Shown here: positions 33,761 through 44,961 of the stretch, piece after piece
Numbering within the stretch: position 1 is the stretch's first letter
How the letters are laid out: each line of letters opens with the position of its first letter
Origin: Liolophura sinensis
Lineage: Eukaryota; Mollusca; Polyplacophora; Chitonida; Chitonidae
Assembly (NCBI RefSeq): GCF_032854445.1
Contig: NC_088301.1
Location: 1,366,001 to 1,430,000 of the forward strand
Direction: 5' to 3'
Length of the DNA: 64,000 nt
Translations under genes and position numbers: made by a program
The notes under the pieces: model-generated
The model's input: only the letters and a program-made list of their open reading frames with translations
Told to the model about the DNA's origin: nothing
Database searches by the model: none

Positions 33761-36129
33761 CCTTAATTGGTGTGTACGGGTGTTTGTCATATGTGTGTAC
33801 ATGCTGACATAATTGGTGTGTGTATATATATTCATACGGCACTTGGGGTACATATCACACACCCCTTCAGCCCTCCACTGATTGCTCTACCCCCATTAGC
33901 ATTATTTAACTCCCGCGGTTTACTTTGGATGCAGACCAAATCGTTTTACCGCATTAGTGAACTCGGATCAGCGGTGGGCTTTTCCAGTCATGTTTATAGG
34001 TAATGTAGATGTTTGAAGATATATAGTGTCGGTCGGCTGTGTACACATGGGTCCGCTATCCGAACTTAACTCCTCTATTCTCTACCCACTAAACGTTACG
34101 AGTTCATGCTTACAAAGGTGAGCTCAAAGGCTTTGTAACAGGTCCGATTTGAAGACGTGGTCATGCGAGCCGCTACAAATACCGGTATATACAAAATCTT
34201 CTTATTCTACAACTCGAGTATGTGTAAGTAAGCCTTTGATATTCAAATTTATACATGTATATATACGTGCATATAAGTATTTATAGAAGCCAGCAGATTT
34301 CCGCGACTGACAACCGCCGTACGCATAACCCGGCTTTTGTATATATGGGTCCACCGTGAGATTGCCAGTGTGTACAATATAAGCATGTATGCACTATAAG
34401 GTATATAAAATTGTTGCCTACATTTTAATCGATCCTCATATGCTCCGGACATTTGAACAATTTTAAAGTTTGTAAATTTTAACGACGCAGGACTATATAA
34501 AGATTACAACCCAATTTCTATATTTGCTTGTGTTATCTAGATTGTTAAGAAATACACGCTCTGCCCTATTTTTTTTTTTTACAACTTTTTGTTACACCGT
34601 GCTGGTGTCCAACTTTTATGTTGGTGTATGCCGATATACCGAGTCACGTGGTATACACAAAACTGAGATTTTTCTTTTATGTTAACTTTGTATGCCATAA
34701 GTACTGCTGATACCAAATGAATAGGTTTGCGCAATTTTGAATTATGCTACATTGGGTCTTGTATTTGTGTTGACCAAAGTCTAAGGTATGACGATATGTT
34801 TACATGAGTTTTCTGCTTGCGTTTTATCAAAGGCATTCAACTTCGTAATTGCAGAGCACAAATCTACCTGCGATCAAGTTACTGGACTCGGGGAGAAAAG
34901 TTTGCCGGGCGAGCTCGGGTCGTGCTTGGCTGAGCGTCAATTAGATCGGGGTAAACCTCTCCTACAATAGCCGGGCGGCTAGAGCTCAAATAGCTCACTT
35001 ATTTATGCTCGGAATGGAAGGGGTTTTTTTCACGCCGCTCTGGGTGTAAAGATGCTAGACTTTATGTCTTGGATGTAACTAGGTTTGAGCGTGGAAGGTT
35101 GAGCAGCGAGCTTTTCCCCTTGATCAACCAGTTAGCTACCAGTACCATAAATTGCTGCACACCTGAGCCGACCGGTTTAGGACTTTAGTGCAAAATAGTA
35201 TCTCTATAGGAGATCCGGGTGTCGCGTGGTGATCTCCTTCCATCCGTGTGGTTGCCAGGAGAATAGCCCGGGGACAGCCAACTTAAGGCCATGCACCAGC
35301 TGTGTTACCTTAGTCTCACCTGAGATTTACCTGTTGACGGAGGAAATCTTTAATTACGGTCATCATACTCGCCTGGATTTTAACTAAACGAATGACAGTA
35401 GCCTGTGGTACATATTCGGGAATAATGCGTTGCCCACCTTTGTGACTGTTGCACACCTGGGGTTTATGTCTTGGTGGGGTAACTCTCTACTTGCTAAATT
35501 AAACCACTTGGATTTTTACCTGTTTGAGTGACTGAAATACAGACGGGAATTTCATGTTTAACCCCGAGAGACTGATTGATGGACACCTCAACGATCACTT
35601 GAGACTTGAACGCGGTCAATTATTTTTTACACTTAAACAAGTGATGGACTGTTACGCCTAGAATTTACAAGACTGATGAAACTACAATCTTGGCGAATTG
35701 AGCACCTATTAAATAACTTTTGGGGCAATTTGCTTGCTTTTTCGAACATGTAGACACGTGAGGATTGATTTGGACTAGATTAAGGGCCTTTTATGCTGTT
35801 GACATACAGCATCCGTGTTACTACATTATTTATTGAATGCTACGGTATAATATGATCAACTGATCGACTTATCCTCCTATTTTCTTGTACCTACATTAAC
35901 CTGAAATCACTGAGTGATAAAACTTGCCTCTATTTAACTTACACATATTTGGATGTTACCTGAGTGGTCAGCTGATATTCACTTGGATTTCTTGATTGAC
36001 GGACTTGAGTGGAATTAACTCATAGAATTAATCCTGGAAGTCACCTCACTGGCTAACTCATATACACCTGGATTTTCTGGAGAGACTGTAATTAGCCGAT
36101 ATATACCCTGGCAGTAACCTATTTGTAAT
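33761..36129. other. Spacer and probable upstream region of the FAM167-like gene
   Basis: No array or SINE. From about 35300 to 36120 a loose motif recurs (CACCTGGATTTT, CACTTGGATTTC, GCCTGGATTTTAAC, TTTGGATGTTACCTGAG), suggesting a very old decayed repeat. The last few hundred bases before 36172 are probably promoter or 5' UTR of the FAM167-like gene; no TATA box is assigned. Confidence 0.4.
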
Positions 36130-36171
36130 TAACAAACCTGTGTGTACACACCTGTCAACAAAAAGACGACC

Positions 36172-39100
36172 ATGAAGCCTTTGGAAGAGAGACAGTCGTG
36201 TAACGGTATTGTGATAAGTCTCCATCCACCGTCAGATTTAGACACAGAGGACGATGACGACCTCTCTCGTCATACCCCCTCCACCCCACGTCAACCCTTC
36301 CCCACCGTTCGCCATCCGCCTTCAACCTCCTCAGGTTACTGTAGAGCCAGTGACAACAGTCTGCCTAAACCACGGGTCAAACTGCCGTCGAGATACTTGG
36401 TCCGCTTGAGCAGGGCATCGCTGGACCCGGACCATAACTCTAACACGAAAATAGACTACCCTAACCCTCTACCAAACGACAAGGAGAATAGGGAGCGAGA
36501 CTTGGAACAAGCATTAAAATGGATACGGCAAGAAATTGTGAGTAACTGAAGTTTTATTTTATTCTATAGCTCCAAACAAAGTTTCCCGAAACTAAAAGGT
36601 AAATTAACAGAACATGTATACAGCTGGAATATTTATAGATGTAGAAATCTGGTTCTGTCCTGTTCAGATTGCATATTTCTTTAATACGGAAATTTCTCTG
36701 GTTTCTTTACTCGTATAAATTCACGTAATCGTTCAATCAGATATCTGATCAATCATATCGACCTAATCAATCGGGAATAAAACACTGCCATATACGGCGG
36801 GTATACATGTGTGCTGATTGGGAATATTGAAGCATAATATTTCCGGTATTAGATACATGTTACATGAAGTACCAGTATGTCAAATTCCAAGATTATGAAC
36901 TACATATACTGATTTCGACCAATTCAGTCTTGTATTCGAGCGGTACTTGGAATTCTAGTTCAATATAAATAAATCAGCTCAACTTCATTGGCGCTAAAAT
37001 CCATATATATACCCATTTTAATGTATGTGTTGTAAATGTATGAGAGCTTTACATAATTTAGGTAGGCCTATATTACAATTATACCGCATTACCTATTTGT
37101 GGATATGAAGTCAGATACCTAGAGTACAACGGGTGGCTGTGTCTATATACTGTACACTAAGGCTTTATAAAAGGGAATCAAGATTGATCCATGTGTCAGC
37201 GATTAGACTATGACGGATTAGTATTAAGCTTGTAGTGACGTGTAGAACATAAACAGGCCTTGTCAGTAGGAAGGTTTTCTTGTCGATCATATAGATAACA
37301 CAGGTCATTAAATCACCGACACGAGGTAAAAACTATCAACGGAATTTAATTACTTTTTTCTTGAAAGCTTTATTCATGTGAGTGTATCGTAAGTTGTCCA
37401 CCAGTGCGCATGCTCAGATAATTGCATCAAACTCTAAATAGCTCATAAAATAATTTGTCTTCAGTTGAGAGCTGTCGTTCTCGTTTTCAGTGATATATTT
37501 CTCACAGAGCGTGTAGATGCTGCGCAGGCGTTGCAAGTTGGTGATTTTCATCCAGCTTATACCCTACTAGCAAATGATGCTGAAAGAAGTCACTTCATCA
37601 CAAAATCAGTTTTGCAAAAGCATTTTGCCATTTAATTTCCATCACTTGCCCAGTAGTATTAGGCCTATAGTGTTCACGCATAATTATACGGTGAAACATT
37701 GAGACATCACAATCTGTGCGTTCAAGTAGGTTAGACAATTATGCTATTTTCTGTTATTTACGAATTGCATTTTAACAACTGAAGTGTGCATTTGCTTCAA
37801 GTTTAATTAAGACATCCTGTGAGCCCTGATTAAGTCTTCAACGGTGGCTCTTTGTGAGGTCCGCGCGTAGACGTCGTCACACCTGTTTTCAGATCATTTT
37901 TTTCCCAATAGCTCCTCATCGGACCGATCCTAAGGTTAGGACGACTCCGGTGAGTCGTGAAGTAGTGCTCAAGCTCAACTGTGGAAAGTATTTGTTCTAA
38001 TTTGTGATCAGTTCTGAATGTTCTCAACCGAGAGACCGTTTCTAACCCTTAACGCGCCTCGCATGAAATTAGGGGCCATATTGGATAAAGGAACATAACT
38101 GTGAAACAACGTATATACGGATCAGTTGCGAACATATGCTGATAATGGTAATTAATGGGCTCAGAGTTGTTCTTCGCAGTAGGTATGTCTCGTAAGGTGA
38201 TATACAGTGCAAAGTGACAGGCAAAGCCTTACATCCGCATGTGGCTCTGAGGTTTGGGACGTGACTCGGAGCACCTTAGCTAAATGTCATCACACTCAAA
38301 GTTATTTTAGGACGTCTTTAAAAAACAGGTCTGATAAATCACCCGTAAATGTTAAAGTGATTAAGCGCTGGAGTATTTATGGCGTCCAGAGAGGTATATT
38401 CATGTGGATTACCGTGCGTGAAGTCTATCCTTGGAAGGCCGTATAAAATGAAACATCCAGATTTCACATCACACAAATGGTTTATGGCGAATAAAGACAC
38501 TAAATGAAATCAAACCAACTAAAAGCCAAACAAATCATCTTAACCCATTAAATTTTTCCAATGAGGGCCTAAAGGGGTACATTTCCATCACCACACAACA
38601 AGGGTATAGATTTCACAAAACTTCGTTAGACAACTTTAATTCCTCGCAAATCGCGTGGCTCTATGGCGCTATACTCTAGGCAACCCCGTCAAAAAGTTAC
38701 GAAAATTTTGATTTACGAAGTTTTGTGAAAGTAGCCCTAGAGGTATTGTTAAATTTATGGCTGTAAATACACCCACCTCACAGAAAACATATACCTCACA
38801 GAGTCCAACAAACTGAGAGATCAAACAGCTTAGATAATTTAATTTCATTTTAAGCGGTTAGTGTCTGGTACGACAGCAGATAGTTTTCACTATCTCTGTA
38901 CCAGGCTAAAATGACCGTGTGTAAGGCGCGGTGAGTATACGCACATAAAACATTGCTTCCTGTATATTACTGGTAATATATAAAATTAGTCTAGACTTTC
39001 CAGTCTGGTAGGTAAGGTGATAAACGCACTGGTGTGGATTCTTGAATCACAATACCCATAAACTTGTATCATGTGAGTATGATATAGCCTCTTTGTAGAA

Positions 39101-41032
39101 CAATTGGCTGCAGTTTGGTTACAAATGTAACTTAGTCCCAGTCTAAGATTAACAACCGACTGCAGGTTGGTTACACGTATAACTAAGTCTCGCTTTAAGA
39201 TGAACAATTGGTTGCAGTTTGGTAACAAGTATAACTTAGTCTCATGTTAAGATGACCAATTGGCTGCAGTTTGGTTACAAGTATAATAAGTCTCGCTCGT
39301 AGGTGAACAACTGGCTGTAGTTTGATTGGCATTATAATGCCACCTTACGCTAAGTGAACAAGTTACCCAAATGTCCTTGCCAATACAATGTTGCCATACA
39401 CTACGTGAGCATTTACTACATGTGCATTCCCATTGTTACGATCATATTTTTGCATAGGAATAAATACCAGTCAACCACGTTTTTTATAGATGAAAGAATA
39501 ATTGTTAATCTTATTTATTTATTTATTTATTGGCGTTTTACTCCGTTTTCAAGAATATTTCACTTATATGACGGCGGCCAGCATTATGGTTGAAGGAAAC
39601 CAGGCAGAACCCAGGGGAAACCAATGACCATTCGCAGGTAGCCAGCGGAAATCAGCATGAGCTGGGCTTGAACTCACTGTACCTGTATATTTTGACTTTT
39701 TTGTTTGTTTGTTTTTGTTTGTTTTATCCATACCCGTTTTATTTTGTAGCTGATGATGTTTCTATCCGTGCCTAATTAGTTCCTCCTGTGTAGCTGATGA
39801 TGCTTCTATCCGTGCCTAATTAGTTCCTCCTGTGTAGCTGATGATGCTTCTATCCGTGCCTAATTAGTATCTCCTGTGTAGCTGATGATGTTTCTGTCCG
39901 CGCCTAATTAGTTCCTCCTGTGTGGTCGGTGATGCTTCTGTCCGTGCCTAATTAGTATCTCCTGTGTTGCTGATGATGTTTCTATCCGTGCCTAATTAGT
40001 TCCTCCTGTATAGTTCCTGATGCTTCTATCCGTGCCTAATTAGTATCTCCTGTGTAGCTCATGATGTTTCTGTCCTCGCCTAATTAGTTCCTCCTGTATT
40101 GTTCCTAATGCTTCTAATCATTATCTCCTGTGTAGCTGATGATGTTTCTGTCCGCGCCTAATTAGTTCCTCCTGTGTGGTCAGTGATGCTTCTGTCCGTG
40201 CCTAATTAATATCTCCTGTGTAGCTGATGATGTTTCTATCCGTGCCTAATTAGTTTCTCCTGTGTGGTCGGTGATGCTTCTGTCCGTGCCTAATTAGTAT
40301 CTCCTGTGTAGCTGATGATGTTTCTGTCCGTGCCTAATTAGTTTCTTCTGTTATGTTGTAGCCAATGATGCTGTGTCTGATTACTTTCCCCTCTGATATA
40401 GTAGTTGCTGATGGTTCTGTTCGTTCCCAGTTAGTTTCCTTTGTTGTGTTGTAGTTGCTGATGGTTCTGTCCGCGCCTAATTAATTCCGGTATGTGGGAA
40501 GGTCTGTCAGCAACTTGCAGATGGTCTTATGTTTCTCCCGGGATCTGCCCGGTTTCCTCCCACCATAATGCTGGCCACCGTCGTATAAGTGAAATATTTT
40601 TGAGTACGGCGTAAAACACCAATAAATAAATAAATAAATAATTTCCGTTGCTGTGTTGTATTAACCGATAGTTCTGCCCGCGCCTAATTAGTTTCTATTG
40701 TTGTGTTGTAGTTGCTGATGCGAGAACAGGACAAAATGCTGAGGAGTCAGTTCATTGGCCTTCGCTCCAGAATATTACAGTTCCGGTGTTGGTTGGAGAT
40801 CTACGGGTCGACATCAGATATGAGCAGTCTTGACGGAAGTTCCATGTCGCTGGAAGAAAGTCGAAGTCTACTGTCACTAAACTCCTCCGGCCATTCCGGA
40901 GGATCTTCGCTTCTCAGTCCAGACAATGAACTGGAGTTCCGGAACCGTACGTCCTCAATGAGGATTGTCCGGCGGCCTCCGTCTATCTGCCCGCGAATCT
41001 CAGAAAAACGCAGGAGTAAAGAGTACGCATGA
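36172..41032 (+). CDS. FAM167-family protein, two coding exons
   Basis: Exon 1 (36172-36537) starts at an ATG in good context (ACCATGA), 42 bases after an in-frame TAA, and ends GAAATT|GTGAGT in phase 0. Exon 2 (40712-41032) follows GTTGTGTTGTAG and ends in TGA. The product is about 228 residues, close to the roughly 214 of vertebrate FAM167A. The splice joins EQALKWIRQEI to LLMREQDKMLRSQFIGLRSR, matching from memory the FAM167 pattern AxxWLRKEL...MRxQDxxLxxQLxxLRxxI. The C-terminus SSMRIVRRPPSIC resembles the family's MNINSRRFSLC. The N-terminal half is Pro/Ser-rich with an acidic run (DTEDDDDL) and looks disordered; the middle is a likely coiled coil. Biochemical function is poorly known; vertebrate FAM167A has been linked to non-canonical NF-kB signalling. 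The 4.2-kb intron contains two tandem arrays and two SINEs, and its acceptor lies in a minisatellite unit. Further exons are not needed. Confidence 0.85.
36541..39090. other. Intron of the FAM167-like gene, left part
   Basis: AT-rich, no array. Contains the inverted-repeat element at 38611-38730. Short frames at 37830-38027 (minus) and 38207-38446 (plus) show no gene signature. Confidence 0.6.
38611..38730. mobile_element. 120-bp MITE-like element with perfect 16-bp terminal inverted repeats
   Basis: TTTCACAAAACTTCGT at 38611-38626 is the exact reverse complement of 38715-38730. The 88-bp interior is non-coding. A clear target-site duplication is not visible, so this is a candidate foldback or MITE. 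Confidence 0.5.
39097..39330. repeat. ~52-bp tandem array (CTGCAGTTTGGTTACA)
   Basis: About four and a half copies of a unit containing GGCTGCAGTTTGGTTACAAG and TATAACTTAGTCTCACGTTA then AGATGAACAATT. Lies in the FAM167-like intron. Confidence 0.85.
39510..39679 (-). mobile_element. SINE family A, 5'-shortened copy in the FAM167-like intron
   Basis: (TTTA)n tail, then GGCGTTTTACTCCGTTTTCA, GAATATTTCACTTATATGAC, GCCAGCATTATGGTTGAAGG and, near the head, CATGAGCTGGGCTTGAACTC. The A-box end is missing. Confidence 0.9.
39749..40711. repeat. 44-bp minisatellite whose units carry 3' splice-site sequence
   Basis: About 17 units, typically GCTGATGATGCTTCTATCCG then TGCCTAATTAGTTCCTCCTG and TGTA. Each unit contains a branch-point-like CCTAAT, a pyrimidine-rich TTCCTCCTGTG and TAG|CTGATG, that is, a copy of an intron 3' end plus the first bases of exon 2. 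The rightmost unit holds the true exon-2 acceptor. A SINE (40486-40641) interrupts the array. Confidence 0.9.
40486..40641 (+). mobile_element. SINE family A, 5'-truncated, inside the 44-bp minisatellite
   Basis: Starts in the body (TCCGGTATGTGGGAAGGTCT), includes TTTCCTCCCACCATAATGCT and GAAATATTTTTGAGTACGGC, and ends AACACC(AATAAATA)n. It sits about 70 bp upstream of the exon-2 acceptor of the FAM167-like gene. Confidence 0.92.
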
Positions 41033-41039
41033 CCGAGGG

Positions 41040-41300
41040 GTACACGTGATGATAGTGTAACAAGCAGTATATGTAACAGTATAATAAGTGGTACATAAGC
41101 GTGACTGTGTAACAAATGGTACATAAAGCGTGACAGTGTAACAAGTGGTATATAAGCGTGACAGTGTAACAAGTGGCACGTAAGCGTAACAAGTGCTACA
41201 TAAGCGTGACAGTGTAACAAGTAGTACATAAGCGTAACAGTGTAACAAGTAGTACATAAGCTTGACAGTGTGACAAGTGGTGCATAAGCGTGACAGGAGG
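41040..41300. repeat. 28-bp tandem array in the FAM167-like 3' flank
   Basis: About nine copies of a 28-bp unit GTGTAACAAGTGGTACATAA then GCGTGACA. It starts within 10 bases of the stop codon, so it is probably part of the 3' UTR. Confidence 0.88.
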
Positions 41301-41996
41301 ATAAAATGTATGACAAGATGAAGGAAAGCAAGTCAAGATAATGAAAACAGGGATACAATAATTGAAGTAGTGGTATAATGATGAGGATGGAGTTGATAGG
41401 AAGTATGGCACTCAGAAATCACTTACACGTGAGAGACACATTGCCCACGTGGCGGATAAATTACGCACGTGGCTGACACAATGTGTACGTGGTACATAGA
41501 ATACATGTGACCAAGTCAGGTGAATGATGACTCTCACGCCTGATATGTAGGATCGAACCTAAGTCTAACACGGTGATGATCCGAACAAGCGACATAATAC
41601 ACCACAGGTCAATAACTAAAGTCTTCTATCCTTTGTTTTAACGATTTCACTAAACATGTGAGAGTTCTACGCATATCATTGTATTCTATAGACCATGTTT
41701 AGCTCTGATTTAAACGATCTGCACGTGAGTGCTCTCTTATTAGATTTTTAATATCAAATTCAGTGAAAAATCAATATATACATATTTATTATAATAATGA
41801 TAATAATAATACTTGAGAGATGCTTTGTAGTACGCGCTAAAACAACACCGTAGATTCAACATCAACCGAGGTTCAGAGTTAAAATGCCAATGACGAGATC
41901 CGAGACAGAAACGTGCTGTACCATGCGTCACAGAGTATCACGCCCACCACAATCCCTGAAGAACACCCCACGCTAGTCATTGACAGGCATATGTAA
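41301..41996. other. Spacer with a possible tRNA-like SINE remnant
   Basis: No gene recognised. On the minus strand near 41535-41600 there is GACTTAGGTTCGATCCTACA with a perfect B-box core (GGTTCGATCC), perhaps the head of an old SINE. A TAATAATGATAATAATAAT run lies near 41790. Confidence 0.4.
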
Positions 41997-42274
41997 GGAG
42001 ATACTGTGTCAACACGTCAGGTTAAAGATGAACAGCAACCTCTGTCACCACTGCAGTCCAAGGACACTAAGAATGTGGCCCTGACATTGTTTTTGGTTAA
42101 AGTCACCGAGCCATTGGATTTTAGTGAAGGGCATAGGAGATACTGTGTCAACACGTCAGGTTAAAGATGAACAGCAACCTCTGTCACCACTGCAGTCCAA
42201 GGACACCAAGAATGTGGCCCTGACATTGTTTTTGGTTAAAGTCACCGAGCCATTGGTTTTTAGTGAAGGGCATT
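41997..42274. repeat. 139-bp tandem duplication
   Basis: Two adjacent copies (41997-42135 and 42136-42274) starting GGAGATACTGTGTCAACACG and ending TTTAGTGAAGGGCAT, with only two or three mismatches. A recent simple duplication. Confidence 0.95.
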
Positions 42275-42741
42275 GACCAAAGTCATACAGTGGGCAATTG
42301 TTGACATGATATTTGTGCGTTTTCTGAAGGAGGATGACATGAAGTACCATTCGTACTTGACACTACATGTATAACTCCGAGCAAGTGCAAAATATATGAC
42401 AGGTTTATCAACAGGAACGATATTCCAAGGGAAAGGAAAGACTAACAACCTTGTGTAACAGCACTCGTAGAGATAGGTTTGCGTTATCACAGCTGTGGGC
42501 CGGTTTGTTTTGCCAGGCCCGATTCTCCCTGCCATATTTGACCATTCGGAGCTATACTCGTTCACGAATGATGCAAAACGATGATAAACACAATTAAAGT
42601 ATGAACTAACATCAGTAGCTAGTACTGACAAAATGCAATGCAAAGTGTCTCATGAAGACAGCTTCAGACCCAATGATTCACATTAAAGATCAGTTTGCGC
42701 AAGACGCTCCACATTGTGTATGGTATACTGTGATATGTGTT

Positions 42742-42915
42742 CTAACATCGTGCACGCTTTACAAACTGTGGTATCGTTTGATAGGAGCTAGGCTGGCTCA
42801 GTAAAGGTTTCAACATTATTGCCTCGGCGCCGTGTGCTCCTCCGCAAACATCATCATATGACTTCGTGGAGGCAGTAACTGGAGATTCCTGGAATGCGCG
42901 GCCAGATGGTGTTCT
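42742..42915 (-). CDS. Possible terminal exon, unknown protein
   Basis: On the minus strand an acceptor (CATATTTTTGCAG|AGAAC) is followed directly by a 57-codon open frame, RTPSGRAFQESPVTASTKSY onward, including a DDVCGGAHGAEA stretch and ending VKRARC and TAG. The composition is more protein-like than neighbouring frames. I do not recognise a family. No polyadenylation signal or upstream exon was confirmed; upstream (in this sense) lies the 59-bp array. It could be chance. Confidence 0.25.
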   Translation of the reverse strand, partial: RTPSGRAFQESPVTASTKSYDDVCGGAHGAEAIMLKPLLSQPSSYQTIPQFVKRARC

Positions 42916-43036
42916 CTGCAAAAATATGTGAATTGGTAAACAAGAAAAAATAAAGACGTGCAGTTGGAAGGCTTCATGTCGGGTATAATTGCTGGACTGT
43001 TTGCAGGAAGAACAGGAAGATTTCAAACTCTTCCGA

Positions 43037-44255
43037 TTGTTTTGTTCAGTTTCACATATCTGTTTGCTCTGTGTGAAGATTCCAAAATCTTCAGATTGTT
43101 TTGTTCAGTTTCACATATCTGTTTGCTCTGTGTGAAGATTTCAAACTCTTCAGATTGTTTTGTTCTGTTTCACATATCTGTTTGCTCTGTGTGAAGATTC
43201 CAAACTCTTGCGATTGTTTTGTTCAGTTTCACATATCTGTTTGCTGTGTGTGAAGATTTCAAACTCTTGCGATTGTTTTGTTCTGTTTCACATATCTGTT
43301 TGCTCTGTGGGAAGATTCCAAACTCTTTAGATTGTTATGTTCAGTTTCACATATCTGTTTGCTGTGTGTGAAGATTCCAAAATCTTCAGATTGTTATGTT
43401 CAGTTTCACATATCTGTTTGCTCTGTGTGAAGATTCCAAACTCTTGCTATTGTTTCGTTCAGTTTCACATATCTGTTTGCTCTGTGGGAAGATTCCAAAC
43501 TCTTTAGATTGTTTTGTTCAGTTTCACATATCTGTTTGCTCTGTGTGAAGATTCCAAAATCTTCAGATTGTTATGTTCAGTTTCACATATCTGTTTGCTC
43601 TGTGTGAAGATTCCAAAATCTTCAGATTGTTATGTTCAGTTTCACATATCTGTTTGCTCTGTGTGAAGATTCCAAACTCTTGCTATTGTTTCGTTCAGTT
43701 TCACATATCTGTTTGCTCTGTGTGAAATTTCCAAACTCTTTAGATTGTTTCGTTCAGTTTCACATATCTGTTTGCTGTGTGTGAAGATTCCAAACTCTTT
43801 AGATTGTTTTGTTCAGTTTCACATATCTGTTTGCTGTGTGTGAAGATTCCAAACTCTTGCTATTGTTTCGTTCAGTTTCACATATCTGTTTGCTCTGTGT
43901 GAAATTTCCAAACTCTTTAGATTGTTTCGTTCAGTTTCACATATCTGTTTGCTGTGTGTGAAGATTCCAAACTCTTTAGATTGTTTTGTTCTGTTTCACA
44001 TATCTGTTTGCTGTGTGTGAAGATTTCAAACTCTTGCGATTGTTTTGTTCTGTTTCACATATCTGTTTGCTCTGTGTGAAAATTCCAAAATCTTCAGATT
44101 GTTATCTTCAGTTTCACATATCTGTTTGCTCTGTGTGAAGATTCCAAACTCTTTAGATTGATTCGTTCATTTTCACCTATCTGCTCTGTGTGAAGATTCC
44201 AAACTCTTGCGATGGTTTTGTTCATTTTCACATATCTGTTTGCTCGCTGTGATAC
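43037..44255. repeat. 59-bp tandem array
   Basis: About 21 copies of a 59-bp unit: TTTGTTCAGTTTCACATATC, TGTTTGCTCTGTGTGAAGAT, TCCAAACTCTTCAGATTG. Variants at the TCAG/TAG/GCG/GCT position of the last segment define intermixed subtypes. No gene. Confidence 0.94.
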
Positions 44256-44726
44256 ACAACATTAAGTTTTCATCATCATTTGCGTGATATGGATTCTACG
44301 AAGATTTGTCCTGTCAAAGTGCTTATCGGATACAGGAAACCTGTAGCGGAAACTCCCTATTGTTTGATTCCTTTTAATTTGCCTGTACGTAGTTTTCCTA
44401 CATATCCTATATATAGGCCTCCTCGTTCCAGGTTTGTCCTACATTTATTCCCCAGCGTTACATCCCATGTTAGGAGTACTGCATCTTCAAACCACTTACA
44501 AGGCTCAAAACGTATATTTTTTATATTGGTATATATATTTTTTATTTTTTGTTTCATCAGTTATGAGCCATTTCGTTTGCCTTTTATTTTGGCCAGGTTC
44601 AACTATTTAATTTTTTCTTTTCATTTTAATGCATAAAAATTGGTCAGAAGATTCCGTTGTTTTTTTTGTGTGTGTGTTGGTGTTTGTCACTATCTAGCTG
44701 TGTTTCATACTAGAATAATTGTTTTG
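44256..44726. other. Unassigned AT-rich spacer
   Basis: A 118-codon plus-strand frame (44280-44636) is present but low in complexity at its 3' end and not recognisable. Confidence 0.4.
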
Positions 44727-44882
44727 CGTGATTGGGATTTAACGCTGTGCTTAGAAATTTTTCAGTTCTATGATGGAGGTCAGGTTTGTGGATTGAAGAA
44801 ACCTGAGTGTCTATAGCAATCCTACTGACTTAAAAGATGCAGCCCAAACAGCGAGGGCTGGTTTCGAACACGCGACCGTATT
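44727..44882 (-). mobile_element. SINE family B-related diverged copy
   Basis: The plus strand reads GGGATTTAACGCTGTGCTTA, AATTTTTCAGTTCTATGATG and, at the tRNA-like end, GGCTGGTTTCGAACACGCGA. The first part matches the family B tail (GGGGTTTAACGTCGTACTTA, TTTTTCAGTCATATGACGAC); the middle differs, so it may be a third related subfamily. Confidence 0.55.
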
Positions 44883-44961
44883 GATCACGAACTTGATAGT
44901 CGTCGGTACAAGTATAGTTTCAAATGTATATAGTATCATTTTAATCATCAACAAATGCGAT

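Noticed and set aside
42958-43194. Plus-strand repetitive frame (SDCFVLFHISVCSV)
   Set aside because: Translation of the 59-bp array.
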